This document shows, in pieces, positions 1 to 11,599 of a stretch of 64,000 bases of DNA. The stretch's first letter is position 1. Every line of letters begins with the position of its first letter. A model generated the notes under the pieces. That model worked only from the letters and a program-made list of their open reading frames with translations. It was not told the origin of the DNA and did no database searches. The DNA lies in contig OZ035960.1 in assembly GCA_964034945.1 (NCBI GenBank), forward strand, positions 84,010,148 to 84,074,147. The letters are read 5' to 3'. Source of the DNA: Chrysopilus asiliformis. Lineage: Eukaryota > Arthropoda > Insecta > Diptera > Rhagionidae. The position numbers were made by a program, and so were the translations under genes.

Positions 1-1225
1 GCAAAGCTTTTGACAAACTTTCTCATAAAGTGCTTCTGTTCAAACTAAAAAAATTAGGCTTCTCAAAAGCCCTCTGTAGTTGGATTGCGTCCTACCTAAG
101 TGATAGGAGTTTTCGGGTAAAATTTTCCAACACATTATCTGATGTGGCTCATGTAACCTCAGGAGTCCCGCAGGGCAGTCACCTGGGTCCACTTCTATTT
201 GTTCTTTTTGTTAATGATCTGTTTTCTGTTATGCGCAACGTATATGTTCTTGGCTATGCTGATGACCTGAAACTTTACCTGTCTATCAAATGTACTCTTG
301 ATCACTTGGAACTTCAAGCCGCATTAGACCAATTTTCTATTTGGTGTACAAAAAATAGTCTGACGCTAAATATAGACAAATGTGTAGTCGTTACTTTTAG
401 CCGTAAATTTAATACTAAGAACTTTGACTATATGATAAACGGATCTATTTTAAGTAGAACCAATGAGGTCAATGACCTTGGTTTAATACTTGACAATAAA
501 CTTGACTTCCATAATCATATCAACAGCGTAATAAATCGTGCTAATTCCATGCTTGGCTTTGTTAAACGATGGTCAAAAGAGTTACCTGATCCTTTTGTTT
601 TAAAATCCCTGTATTGTTCATTTGTACGTCCTATCTTGGAATATGCTAGTGTAGTGTGGATGCCATTTTATAAAGTTCACGCGAAAAGACTTGAATCAAT
701 TCAAAAACGCTTTATAAGATTCGCTTTGAGGTATCTACCATGGGAGAACAGCCAGCTGCTTCCACCCTATGAACAAAGATTAAAACTTCTGAACTTGCCA
801 CCGCTTTATAAAAGACGTGAGTTTTTCGCTGTAATTTTTATTCATAATCTTTTGTCCAATAACGTTAATTCACCGACATTGTTGAGTAAATTGAATTTTC
901 GAATCAACCTGAGAAATCGGGTTAGAGATGATCTTTTTTACATAGATTATCATCGAACAAATTATGGGCGTTGTGAGCCGATTTCATTTATGTTGACAAT
1001 TTTTAATAAATATTATCGTATTATAGATTTTCATGTTAACAAAAATGTAATTAAAAATCTTATATATGCCAATTAAGTAAATTTTCATTTTTTTTTTTCG
1101 AATTTTAACAGCCATATACTAAGATATGTAATATTATTATTATTATGACTATTATTTTCTTTTGTAAATGATTGTACATTAGTTCAGATGGTGTCTCTAC
1201 CTGTTGACAATAATAAATAAATAAA
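1..1225 (+). mobile_element. Non-LTR retrotransposon (LINE), 3' half, cut by window start
   Basis: The open frame runs from the first bases to the stop at 1074-1076. It encodes the C-terminal half of a LINE ORF2 reverse transcriptase. It starts inside the palm with AFDKLSHKVLLFKL, then shows SGVPQGSHLGPLLF and the catalytic box YADD near 256-268. The thumb and C-terminal region follow, typical of CR1/Jockey-type ORF2 (RWSKELPDPF, YCSFVRPILEYASVVW). The 3' end is a short UTR with an ATAA-rich tail near 1210-1228. The N-terminal endonuclease is outside the window. No frameshift is visible in the part seen. It is related to, but clearly different from, the LINE at 41.1-43.4 kb. Clade assignment beyond CR1/Jockey-like is not possible by eye. 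Confidence 0.9.
30..1076 (+). CDS. LINE ORF2 reverse transcriptase, C-terminal part
   Basis: Coding part of the LINE at the left edge: 348 codons after the first ATG, though the frame is open further upstream to base 1. The chosen start is only the first Met inside the domain and is not a real start. RT motif SGVPQGS is near residue 44 and GYADD near residue 75. The C-terminal region carries no RNase H, unlike the LINE at 19.3 kb. The protein would act in target-primed reverse transcription. Confidence 0.85.
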   Translation: MLLFKLKKLGFSKALCSWIASYLSDRSFRVKFSNTLSDVAHVTSGVPQGSHLGPLLFVLFVNDLFSVMRNVYVLGYADDLKLYLSIKCTLDHLELQAALDQFSIWCTKNSLTLNIDKCVVVTFSRKFNTKNFDYMINGSILSRTNEVNDLGLILDNKLDFHNHINSVINRANSMLGFVKRWSKELPDPFVLKSLYCSFVRPILEYASVVWMPFYKVHAKRLESIQKRFIRFALRYLPWENSQLLPPYEQRLKLLNLPPLYKRREFFAVIFIHNLLSNNVNSPTLLSKLNFRINLRNRVRDDLFYIDYHRTNYGRCEPISFMLTIFNKYYRIIDFHVNKNVIKNLIYAN

Positions 1226-2930
1226 TATATAGCTAACTTATAATTGTGTCAGCCTTACAATATCGTTAAATATAGTTTTCAATAATAACTATAAGTATAA
1301 GTGACAGAAAAAATCTCTTTACATATTATAAGATATTATGTGGCTCAATTCATAATATGACTTCAAAGCTGTATGTATAAAGTAAAAAGATAAAAAAAAA
1401 TAAAAAAAAACAAAAAAAAAATAATAATAATAAAAAATATATATACATATATATATAAATTCCAAAGCAAAATTTAATACAAACATTAGAATATTTTTGG
1501 GATGAAAACACAATTTGTTAGACTATATTGCTGACATATTTCTACATCTAGACTGATCAGGTAAGATTTAATAGTAAAAAAAAAATAAAAATAAAAAAAT
1601 AAAAATTAAAAACAAAGAAAAAAAAAACGCGAGAAAAATATTATTCTCTATAAGTGTTGGGAGGCGATTTAAAGTAAAATTTTAGTGCCATTTCAGTGTT
1701 TTCAGTTGGCATAGTCCATTCTGTGGATTGAGGATTAATTAAACTTACCGGTGAAGCGTAGTATCTCTCAGTTAAGCTGAATCCAATATTTGAGTCAAAG
1801 ATCTCTTTCAAAGTGGTATTGTTGTGATTTTGTAGTCCTTTCACTGAGTTAGTGGCTAAGTTCATTAGATATGTTATTAGGGGTGTGATGTTGGCGGATT
1901 TATAGAGGAATGCGTTACTGTACCATTTACCCCCGGGCCGGCGATATCTCCCTAAGCAGTGACTTCCATAAAAATTATTAGAATAGAAATACAACAAAAA
2001 ATTGTATTATTTTTGTGCATGTTTCCACATCCGAAGGTTCACGTAGCAAATTTTAGAAAAATTCGACTCATGAGCGACCACGGACTTATCGACTTGAGGT
2101 GAACCGCAAAAATAATTTTTTTTATTATAAAAACGCAAGAATTGCTATTCCTTTTTTCGGTTGAATATGAAACAATTTTTTAAAGCAAAACAAACCAAAA
2201 TAAACAAAACGAAATGCATCGGTAGAAATTTTAAAGTTTCTCGAAGAAATGCGCCAAAAGCGAAAGTTTTAACATTTTGAAGTCAAATATACCCTTTAAT
2301 TGGAAGGCTCACCCTCCGTGTTTTGTTTTAAGAAGTTTCATTCGTGTAGAGATGAATCCATGTTAACTGTCAAGAAAAAAATGCTTTGTCTCGGATTTCT
2401 TTCAAATTTGGCTCACCGAATATACTGTCAAAGCTTGTCAGTCACAAAAAAAATTATAACACGGGCTATGAATAAGATAGAGGTCTGATGTTAAACGCGG
2501 TTTGAAGCTCATTTTATAATATGAAATATTTTAGAAAGTTTTTAATGTCAAGGTCATGTCATATAACATTTGACCTTGAATATATCAAAATACTCTGTCT
2601 AAATATTTCACCAACAAACTTTCATATCTCAAAACCATCCCTGTAAAGTTTCATGATGCGACCGGGCTGGGATCATATTTTTATGATTTTTTTTAAATAT
2701 GTAAGCGATATTCACAAAAGTGAAATCTTAATTTTACAGTCTTCATTGGCTTCGCTGTAGTAATTGCAAAAATTTTACTTTTTAATGAATTTTTTTAACT
2801 CAAATTTTTTTATTATCTTTTTTAGTCATTTTGTATTTAATTAGTATGACTAATAATCCAAAATGACGTCTAGCCACGTTTAATATATACTTTTGAGTCT
2901 TCGAATATATATCCTTGCCTATGATATATC
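1226..2930. other. AT-rich stretch, no clear gene
   Basis: Simple A-rich and AT-rich sequence around 1380-1640, then unremarkable sequence. A 118-codon minus-strand frame at 1641-1997 is listed separately. Nothing else is recognisable. Confidence 0.5.
1641..1997 (-). CDS. Hypothetical ORF or terminal exon, unrecognised
   Basis: A 118-codon minus-strand frame with a mixed, protein-like composition sits in otherwise AT-rich sequence. It contains stretches such as GKWYSNAFLYKSANITPLI and ends with a normal stop. I do not recognise a family. The upstream (right) side has a pyrimidine-rich stretch followed by AG near 1965, so it could be a last exon rather than a free ORF. No partner exon is seen within a few kb to the right. 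It may equally be a chance frame or a transposon remnant. Confidence 0.25.
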   Translation of the reverse strand: MLYFYSNNFYGSHCLGRYRRPGGKWYSNAFLYKSANITPLITYLMNLATNSVKGLQNHNNTTLKEIFDSNIGFSLTERYYASPVSLINPQSTEWTMPTENTEMALKFYFKSPPNTYRE

Positions 2931-2934
2931 TTTA

Positions 2935-3180
2935 TGGAGAATCGAACTTAGCCACCCTCAAAAACCCCAGAAATTTTATTTTTCGGAAAATTTGATGAAA
3001 AGGATAATCACGATATGCTAACAGGACCTCCGGTTATCCTTACAGACTACTTAACGCCAGAATCTGATTCAGCGTCCCCAAAACACCCAAATGAGATTTA
3101 TTCCGAAAAAGTTGAGGAAATGGATAATCAGGCTATCCTTACAGGACCTTCCGTTATGCTTACAAGGACGAAATAATGAA
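2935..3180. repeat. Two diverged tandem units of a ~120-bp dispersed repeat
   Basis: Two blocks share the order CCAGAAATTTTATTT or AATGAGATTTATTCC, then (A)TGATGAAAAGGATAATCA, then CTAACAGGACCTCCGGTTAT or CTTACAGGACCTTCCGTTAT. The same motif set (acagGACCTcc, aaTCcgaaAA, ggaaaaTGATA) makes the longer array at 60.4-60.8 kb, so this is a dispersed low-copy tandem repeat family. Confidence 0.55.
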
Positions 3181-4330
3181 AATATTATATGATCTTCGGA
3201 GTTACGTATGTGTGCAAAATGAGTAGAAGTGAGTCAAAATTAGATTACAAGATTTGATTCTGACATACAAACAAGCAGACACGATATCAAGCTACATAAC
3301 ATTTTTTAAAAAACAAGCTAAATAGAAGATATCAAAAAATTTATGTTACCTAAAAAGCATCAGAATATTTTTATTTCAGTAATTTTATTTCGACTTGTGT
3401 GAATGCTTTTTAAACTAAATGCAACTCAATTTTATCGATTTATCGATTGTGGTTGCACGGGTTGAGTTCAAATAACCCATAAAATGGTATTTCAATTTAA
3501 AATAATGGAAAAATGGAACGACATGGAAGAATGAAGGAATTGTATAGGAATGCAATACTTGCGCTTGCCTTGAATACAATTCTGTTGGAACTTAAAAGTA
3601 TTTAGAAGCTTTTTTCCCTTATTTTTCTTCAACTGAATTTCTAATCGTTGTGGTATTGCATTTTATGGATATACAAACAATAAAAGTTTCTGAAATAAGA
3701 GTTTACATCAGATTCTGAAATGGATTTAATTTCGAATGCTCTACTCTAGAATGCATTCATCAGGCATATCTGCGAATTGAGCTGAGCGAATATGTAAGGG
3801 GAAGGTAAAACATTTGTTACAAAAAAGCCTTCATTTTGTAGTTCAAAAGTAATTGGCAAACGTGATGTTCGTTTCTTTAGGTAAGACTTTACTTATGCGG
3901 GACCGTTAAAGCCGGAACTGTCCGGTTACAGAATGGCTACCACTCATAGTTGACAAAATCGCATTTAAAAATCATTGTATCTTATAGCCCTAATCCAGTA
4001 TAAGAACAAATGGTATGAAAATTTAGTTTAGAATGGTAAATGGGGATTTTCCGTTGATAAGAGAAAGATAAATATACTTATCAGAAGAGAGTGACACGAT
4101 AAACTTCAGAACAAAAGTGTACTAAAAATTGACGCAAGTTCTCGAACGTAAGACCAATGCGCGAAAAATTTACATTTGGCTTTGTAAATTCGTGCTATTA
4201 ACTTGTAAGGCAGTTGGCCATAGAAAAATTAAATATTCTTCTCAATTCGCCTAATATTCCGTAAACAATAAAATGGAAATAGTTTTTTCGATTATTATGA
4301 CAAAAAGTTCAAATTTTGTATCTAGCGCCA
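3181..4330. other. Intergenic, nothing recognised
   Basis: AT-rich sequence with no open frame above about 60 codons and no recognised element. A motif near 4355-4470 (AAAAATGTAGAGAATTTTAA followed by TTTCGAAAAACCG) recurs in diverged form near 38.78 kb and in reverse sense near 51.5 kb, which points to an unnamed dispersed repeat. Confidence 0.45.
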
Positions 4331-5188
4331 TTTGATTTTTAAATTCAGCGCCCTTTGCTGAAAAATGTAGAGAATTTTAATATCTTTAATTATTTATTTA
4401 ACTGCTTTTTCGAAAAACCGGTAATTTTTAAACAATTTTTAAAAAGCCATAATTTTAATTACTTCCGGTTAACAGATTTCCAAATTCCAATCCGCCCAGA
4501 CAACATTATCTCCACCCCGCGATCCAAAGCCACAATCCGACCTTATCTCCACTCCGCGTTCCAAAAACACAATCCGTTAAGGCCGCCAACCGATTTGAAA
4601 CCGCAGGTGCACGATTTCGCTTTTACGCCCCTCCAGAGTGCCTGGATGACAACCAGATTAACTCAGTTTGGGGACCAGGGAACTGTCGAGGACCTTAACC
4701 CTACCTCGAGTCCTGGCCGGTATACCCATCACCTTGCCATGATGAACGACGGGAATTTGGACGGATCAAATGCCCCGTAACAGGTCCCGTTGCTGCCTGA
4801 GGTACCCGCGTTCCAGTAGGCCAAAATAAACAGCAAACATAGCGTTGCTGGAACTGCGAGAGTCTCAGTCACGGTTTTTTCGATTGCCTTAACCGCAGCG
4901 ACGGCTGTTCTGCTATACATGCGGCATGAAGGGTGTTGCTAAGGCTACTTGTCCAAATTGTGAGTCGAAAAACCTAACGGTCGACTAGGCGACATTGGAG
5001 AATTCTCGATCGACCAACATGATCCCGAGAAAACGACAGTAACAAGCTGTCTAAGTAATACACCAATTATAATTTTACCCAGCCCTTCAAACAACCCACA
5101 ACCTGACATACCAATACCTAATTTACCCATAACTCTGTTTGCGCGAGAAATAGCCTATCAGAAAGCGCGGCGTATAATTTTTGGAGAT

Positions 5189-5475
5189 TTGAACGAATTG
5201 AAGCGCCAACCAAAACGCTCTACCATTTGTACCAAAATTTTTTTCAGAGTCCAGCTTCGAAAAGCGGCTGTATCGGCTATCATGCCTTACGACAACCGGA
5301 TTTATAAGGAGATCTCCTTCGGTGAAGACAAGGTCATCGGAATGGTAGACACTGGGGCGGGCAGGGGGGCCGAAGAATTGATCAGGAAAATAAACCGGAA
5401 ACTACATCACTTGTTGTGGAATGTCCGTACGGCCAGCAGATCAGGTTACATCACGATTTTTGTCAAGTGTGATAG
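5189..5475 (+). pseudogene. Gypsy protease region, truncated
   Basis: The frame contains the aspartic protease signature GMVDTGAGRGAEELI near 5341-5385 and following residues. It is interrupted at 5476 by the mariner insertion. Aspartic proteases of this type mature the gag-pol polyprotein. Only one catalytic motif is visible and the flap region is not recognisable. The upstream 150 bases are in frame but not clearly homologous to gag. Confidence 0.5.
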
Positions 5476-6364
5476 TAAAGGGTGGTTAAATTTTAAGGGC
5501 TGATGTTGAATGTGAACCACACCTAAACGTCAAGTTTTTTTCTGCATTTCATTTGACATTTCTCAATTTCAGACTAACTCAATTTGAACCATGGAAAGAT
5601 ACACAATCGAGCAACGCGTTAAAGTTATTCAGGCTTATTATGAAAATTTTCGAAGAAAATCATCTTCAGTGATGAGGCACATTTTCACCTCAGTGGATTC
5701 GTCAATAAGCAGAACAGCCGCATTTGGGCGAATGATAATCCAAGAGTGATTGTCGAAAAACCAATGCACCCACAAAGAGTGACTGTTTGGTGCGGTTTAT
5801 GGGCTGGCGGCATCATCGGGCCGTATTTTTTCCAAAATGAGGCCGGTCAGGCAGTTACTGTGAATGGTGTTCGCTATCGTGAGATGATAACGAACTTGTT
5901 ATGGCCCGAATTGGAAGATATGGATGTGGACGATATGTGGTTTCAACAGGACGGTGCCACTTGCCACACAGCTACCGAAACAATCGCTCTTTTGCGCGAC
6001 AAATTTAATGGCCGTGTTATCTCACGTGGTGGCGATGTCAATTGGCCGCCAAGATCATGTGATTTGACACCGTTGGACTTCTTTCTTTGGGGTTATTTGA
6101 AAGAAAAGGTGTACGTCGATAAGCCAGCAACAATTCAAGAGCTAAAGGATGAGATAATTCGGCACATTAACGGCATAGAACCTCAATTATGCCTCAGCGT
6201 CATCGAAAATTTGGACCATCGGATGGAGGTGTGCCGCCGAGGTCGCCGCGGCCATTTGGCCGATATATAATATTATCATAATTAAAAGAAATGATAATAA
6301 TTTCCTAAATAATTCGTGTTTTATTCAAAATCAACATCGGCCCTTAAAATTTAACCACCCTTTA
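5476..6364 (+). mobile_element. rosa-type (DD41D) mariner, internally deleted, inside gypsy relic
   Basis: The element is 885 bp (5478-6362), flanked by TA at 5476-5477 and 6363-6364. The inverted ends start AAGGGTGGTTAAATTTTAAG and match the 3' end AACCACCCTT in inverse. The transposase starts at 5591 (MERYTIEQRVKVIQAYYEN). An internal deletion then joins it, out of frame, to the catalytic part (IIFSDEAHF). The acidic residues visible are the first D of FSDEAHF, the D of FQQDGATCH and the D of LTPLDFFLWG. Forty-one residues separate the second and third D, the DD41D spacing of the rosa group. It lacks most of the helix-turn-helix DNA-binding region, so it is non-autonomous. Confidence 0.88.
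5591..6270 (+). pseudogene. DD41D mariner transposase, N-terminal region deleted
   Basis: The ATG at 5591 gives about 25 codons of the N-terminus. The deletion near 5655-5665 removes the linker and HTH and shifts the frame. The catalytic domain then reads to the stop at 6268-6270: VTVWCGLWAGGIIGPYFF, then FQQDGATCH, then PLDFFLWGYLKEKVY. The active protein would cut and paste at TA sites. The same deletion junction appears in the copies at 50.4 and 54.1 kb. Confidence 0.85.
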
Positions 6365-6570
6365 CCATCAAACGTCATACTTTTTACGTCGTACCTAGTC
6401 TAGCTCAGTAGTTCTATCTAGGCGTCGACTTCTGTAAGGACTTTCATCTGCTACAGATCTCTTCGTTAGATTTTCTCGAACCGCGTGAGGATTAGAACAT
6501 CCACAGGTAGAACATCCACAAGGACCGCCTTAAGTAAACTAGCATAATCACTCAATTTCCGTCGTTCGAG

Positions 6571-7313
6571 GTGCTAGGATTGGGTAAGACCCATCTGAAA
6601 GAACACATTATCGACGTAGGTGACGCATCCCCTGTGAAGCAGATGCACTACCAGATACCGCCAGCCATTCAGCGGTTGATGTCCGAAGAACTCGACCAGA
6701 TTTTGCCTCTGGGAGTGCCTGGTAAGAATCGACTTTGTCTCGATTCAAGACGAGTGAACCGGCTAACGATAAAGGACGATTGAAATCGATAGCCTTCTGA
6801 GCTTCAAGACACTCGAGTTATCTCGGGCATTGACCTGAAGGATGCGTACTGGCAAATACCGTTGGCACGATCGTCAAGAGATAAAACGCCCTTCACAGTT
6901 CCGGGATGGTCGTTATATCACTTTACGGTCATGCCATTCGGTCTGTGTAATGCGCCACAGAGGATGTGTCGCCTGGTCGATAAGGTGCTCAAACCCGTCC
7001 TACCTGAGTATAGGGAGATGATCATGATGTACTTGGACGACCTATTAGTTTTCATTCCCGATCTAGACACCCATTTCAAGGTTCTAGCTGAGGTTGCTCG
7101 CTGCATGCAGTTGGCTGGTCTCACCATCAATATGGCTAAGAGTAGATTCTGCTTGAAACAGGTGAAATACCTTGGGTACATTGTTGATGAGGACGATCTT
7201 CGCACCGACCTTTCTAAGATTTTTGCAACACAAGACTTCCCAGGAATGGCCGGTTGGTGCAGGCATTTCATCAGCATCTTCGCTATTCTGGTAGCACCAA
7301 TATCGGACTGCTA
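6571..7313 (+). pseudogene. Gypsy reverse transcriptase, broken
   Basis: RT fingers and palm of a Ty3/gypsy polymerase are present in at least two frames. The first part (to 6783) ends at a stop after LTIKDD. The second resumes around 6825 with GIDLKDAYWQIPLARSSRD. YLDDLLVF holds the catalytic Asp pair near 7030-7053. The KYLGYIVDEDDLRTD region continues to a stop near 7311. RNase H and integrase are absent or unrecognisable downstream. Confidence 0.75.
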
Positions 7314-7440
7314 GAAGAAAACGCCTGGGTCTTTTAAGTGGACGACAGGGCACAAGAATCCTTCGAGAAACTTAAATCGGCACTGCTCCAGTTATTGCTA
7401 ACCCTGACTGGGGATGATACATTTTAAGAAGGATGCTACT

Positions 7441-8640
7441 AACCTGGAGCACGATCATTAAATTTTTCTAGAGGAGAGGACTGATCAGTATCTTAGTGTT
7501 ACTGATCTGACCGCCCAACCAAGACAAACGTCTAGCTATAAAAGCCATTATACAAATGAAGAAAACACTAAGCAAAAATATTCTGGCCACTCCCGGGGAC
7601 CAATAGACAGCAAACAAATCTACGACGCGTATGATAAACTGTCTAGATGGCGGTAGCCTGGCGAGAGGGTATTCGAACACAGTCCTTGTCTACGATCTGT
7701 ATGCACGATTTGTATAGAGAAAAATCTTTTTTTTCCTTTTCGATGACGTGCGCACAAAAAATCAGTTGTTGAAAAATTATCGGACCGGTGAGAAATGTCC
7801 GTTGATGGGCAGGCAGATTTTTTTTCTCTTCGTCAATCTCAATCCGGAGATTTTTTCTCTGAGTTTAATGCATTTTCCGCGAGGAAATAGTTTGCTTGTC
7901 CCAATTACCCACACTGGGCAGAGTGCCAAGGCGAACGAGTCGGAGGCTGGTTGCGCGTCACTGTGGTTGTGTAGCAATAGCACGTCCGCATACTTCACGA
8001 GTATGATGGGGGAAGGAATAGTTCGATTTTGCCCGATCAAGAACTTAGCCTTGCCATTTACGAGAAACACAATTGCAAAAAATTTCAAGTCTCTAGCTTA
8101 ATCCCTTCGAAAGTTACGGACGGATATGCGGAACTCGAAAACTTTTATCATCCAAAATACCTTGGTATAGTTCATTTTTGTGGCCGACGACTGGTTCGAT
8201 GCGTTACAAACGATATACTAAATCTAATATACTTCTATATGGTTTTCATATAAAAATGCGCTGTAAAATTGTGAAAATGAATTTCATATGTCAAGTCCTC
8301 CACGCTCTACACGATTTTTCTACATGTATTCTACTTAAGTTACGTTGGAGCAATCGAAGCAACGACACAATGCTTGTAACTGAAAGAGCAAAAGTTCGAT
8401 CCCCAAGTGTTAGAATAAATTTCGATTCTTTAACGAATTAAAATGTACACTAATAAATACATTAATCTAGATGAAATTATTAGTATTTGCGCCGTCGTCT
8501 GTCTATTGTTAAAAATATTAAAATCTTACAAGTGTCATTTTTTCTTTATATATTATATTTTTTTTAAAAAAAACGTCTAGCTATAAAAGCCAAACGGTTT
8601 GGTTTAGGAGGATAAAAAGTATACTTGTTTACCTCACTCA
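7441..8640. other. Mosaic of repeat fragments including DINE-like and tRNA-like pieces
   Basis: A partial DINE-like block lies at about 8025-8130. It shares AACTTAGCCTTGCCATTTAC and AAATTTCAAGTCTCTAGCTT with the copies at 55.6 and 60.1 kb. A 20-base string is shared between about 7529 and 8574. A tRNA-like stretch near 8348-8415 is listed separately. No host coding sequence is seen. Confidence 0.55.
8345..8416 (+). other. tRNA-like sequence, degenerate
   Basis: An anticodon-arm-like stretch (ATGCTTGTAACTGAAAGAGC) is followed by a good B-box, AAGTTCGATCCCC, and a short 3' arm. The D-arm/A-box is poor. It is more likely a tRNA-derived repeat than a functional tRNA gene. Confidence 0.35.
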
Positions 8641-11088
8641 AGTAAATCTTTTTTTCCCAGTGTAAACAGTGTAAAGCCTCTTAAAGGATGTACAAAACAA
8701 AAAAATATTCTATTGAAAAAAAAGTTATAGCCGACAAACGACAATTTTGGGTTGTTGTTATCACATTTAACGATACTTAATTATCTTGTCGTTTAGTGTG
8801 ATGGTGATAATACTTTTGTTAAAGTTCACACCGTAATTAAAAAGTCAAAAGATCCATCTTTACATATATTTTTGTAAAAGGTTTATGCTTCTTTCGAGAC
8901 AATTGGCAACACTGAAGCCACATTAAAAATTCTCAGGGAAATTGGCGAACATGCGCGTTTTAAACTTTCCAATAAAGAGCACATGTACTTGACAAAAATA
9001 ATCCTAGTTAAAGTTTTGTTTTTGTTATTCCAAAGTCTTAACAAAGAACAATTCTAAAGATGCGATTCCTCTCAATATGTTTTGTTAGTCTTGAGGTTTT
9101 CATTGATCGGATAAGACGTACTATAAATTTACTCCTTGGATTACAGTTAGCGTGGTTAAAGCTCCGTTCGAATGATTTACTTTGCAAATTAAAGTGTTAT
9201 TTTTAATTGACATTTTGTGCAGTATTAAACGTATTTTATCTACATATCTGTTTACTTTACATGTCATTGTGTATTGAATTTATTCCTTATAGAGAAATTT
9301 TCAATGGGGGATTCCCCACTGAGTGAATTAAAAAACAGCAATAACAAACCGTAGAAAACATATTTTTGGTGTTAGCAAGTTTGTTTTAAAGTAGCGTGTG
9401 TTTTTTATTCTTGAAATATGTGAATCGAAAGCATCTTAAAAATCATTGTGGTTTTTATGACGTTTCAGTGATTTCACTGAAGTTTAAATCTTCAAAAAAA
9501 AATAAAAAAATAGTATCGAGCATAAAGGAAAACTATCAGAATAGAGAAAGCTATGGAAATTGTAAGTGCTGGAGTTTCACATCAATGGAATTTCTGAGAA
9601 AAAAAAATCAATGTTCACCCTTTGAAAGTTTTATTATACCGTTAGTGAGAAATTTATTGTCTTAATTGAACGGAACACGTGCTTTTGACTGCTTTGTTTG
9701 CTACCCAATTCCATGTCATCGCCAAGCTGCTTGTTTTTGCTTCAGACAGGACCCGTTTCAGGAATTCTGGGAAGATAAGTTTGACTTGGGTTTCACTTAG
9801 CTCCTTCTGTATAATAACAAGGTCTGGAATTGTAGGCAAAGACGGATATTTTCTATTGAGCCGTTAGCACGTCTGATGTTCAAAATTCCTACGTTGCGCC
9901 ACTGTGCACATGAGGGGAATTTGTGATAAATTTAAGATGCGGGACATGTGTGTCTTTCCCAATACCTTTTTGCACAGCTCAGAAAAACTCATCGGATAAA
10001 CGGCTCTGGGGACAAAGGGGAGGAAAACAAATCGGCAAAAAAGGTATTGCTAAGGTGATCCTTATCGCTAAAGAAGTTTAGATAGGAAAGTACGAGTATA
10101 GTAATAGCCATATTATATTTCAGTGCTGTGTGATTTGTATTATTTACGAAGAAAACGTATCAAACACATTGACCACTCTGAGAAAAAAAATGAAGGCAAA
10201 TACGTTTTTTTTTTAAATTTATACGTTACTTTGCGTAGCCTTGGCTAAGAAGATTAGGTGACCTTTTAGATGGTTTATGATGGGCAAATAAAAGAAATAA
10301 TATGAATCTTCTAGTGATCAACTTATGAATTTCAAACAGACGTATTTTTTTATCTTCCTCACATAGTTTGGATTTTTCCTCTACTAAAATTCAAATTTTT
10401 CAAATAAATATGTGTGTAATATTTCACAAATTTTCCATTTGACTTCGAAATTGCTAATACATAAATAAATATTTATACATATGTGAAAGATTGTATTGTT
10501 TTATTATATTATGTTGCCAGGCTAATTCATGGTGGGTTGTGATTAAAATTAAATATTAAGGATTGGTAAATGGTAATTAGTTTTATCTGCTTTATCTTCT
10601 TCAAGTTCAAAATAAAATATTACTCTACACTCGCTTTTGACTCGAGAATCACTCACTCATCTGATATTGATGCGGTTTTTTCTTACATAATTCTTTTCTG
10701 AACGAACAAAACAATTTGTAACAAGAAATTCCTTAGGCTATATGTTCGATATAACTACTAAATTGGAAAGATTATTTTAATATTTTGTGAATACTGTTAA
10801 ACCGTTATAGTCTTTAGGTTTTTGCTGAGAATTAAGTTTTAGCACAAACACAAAATGAGGCAAAAGTTTCCATTATTTTTTTTAAATTTTCAACATCAAT
10901 CCTATTTACCTGCTTAAACTTTCTTATTTAAGTGCTTAACCCTTTCAGAACTGATTTACCCCCAATCCTTTGTAACAGATAACAGTCTGTTAACAGGTTA
11001 ACTGGCGGTAAGAGAAATTTAATAGAATCAGTAATCCTGTAAACAAGTTAAAAAAACGTCAAACGATCAGCTATCTATTAGCTTTATG
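8641..11088. other. Intergenic AT-rich stretch with a possible LINE endonuclease relic
   Basis: On the minus strand around 9900-9650 there are broken frames reading VGILNIRRANGS, then IPDLVIIQKELSETQVK. This resembles the start of a LINE endonuclease (an N(I/V)RRAN...LVIIQE-type pattern), but with frameshifts. The remainder holds nothing I recognise. TTAACCCTTTCAG at about 10937 resembles the end of the TTAA MITE at 31.0 kb. Confidence 0.4.
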
Positions 11089-11285
11089 CACAGAGAGAAA
11101 AAACATTATAAATTTAACCAAAACGTCTAAGTTAAATAATTTTTGTAAGAGTTTACCAAAATTTTCAATTTACTGGGTATTCGTACCAAGAAATTAGTTA
11201 AATTACCCATGACTAAAATTTGCAAAAATACAACAAAAAAACCGTGTAAAAATATTTTATCAAATGTTGTGTAGCAAAATACCAG

Positions 11286-11557
11286 CGTAGTCGAAGTGGT
11301 AACTTGGCCCGTATTCAACTTGCTTTACGAAATGAGTAGTGATAGTTGCCGCTTGATGTTAACGATATCATCTGGCTAGATTGCTATCACGGCCTCTGCT
11401 GTTGATGGGTTGCTATGTAAAAACCTTACAAATGTTGTAATTCATCCATGGTTCGTAATCCATGTAAAAATTGTAGGTACGAAGCAGGGAAGAAATTGTT
11501 ATGAAACCTCAATTAAGGAGGCTGGTTCTGCGAGAGCTGTAGCGCCGAGGAAGATGT
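11286..11557 (+). mobile_element. tRNA-derived SINE, head partly deleted
   Basis: It matches the SINE copies at 50.6, 54.3 and 63.9 kb. It opens with GTAGTCGAAGTGGTAACTTG, jumps over the B-box region and continues with CAACTTGCTTTACGAAATGA through to the 3' part GAGAGCTGTAGCGCCGAGGA. It is diverged from the other copies and is nested in MITE A. Confidence 0.75.
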
Positions 11558-11599
11558 GTATCAGCACATAACCAAACATCTTAATTTTTAACGAGACGT

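Larger units (their letters stand above)
4480..7440 (+). mobile_element. Degenerate Ty3/gypsy retrotransposon
   Basis: The pieces are in gag-pol order. A possible gag-like region runs from 4480-5180 with several stops. A retroviral-type aspartic protease core (VDTGA) lies near 5347-5361. RT blocks are at 6571-7313: a GKNRLCLDSRRVN motif, VISGIDLKDAYWQIPL, a FTVMPFGLCNAP segment, YLDDLLVF, and the C-terminal KYLGYIVDED. A rosa-type mariner (5478-6362) splits protease from RT. Frames are broken by stops near 6781 and by frameshifts, so the element is dead. No LTR pair was found. A 20-base string ACGTCTAGCTATAAAAGCCA occurs at about 7529 and again at 8574 and may be LTR-derived. Confidence 0.75.
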
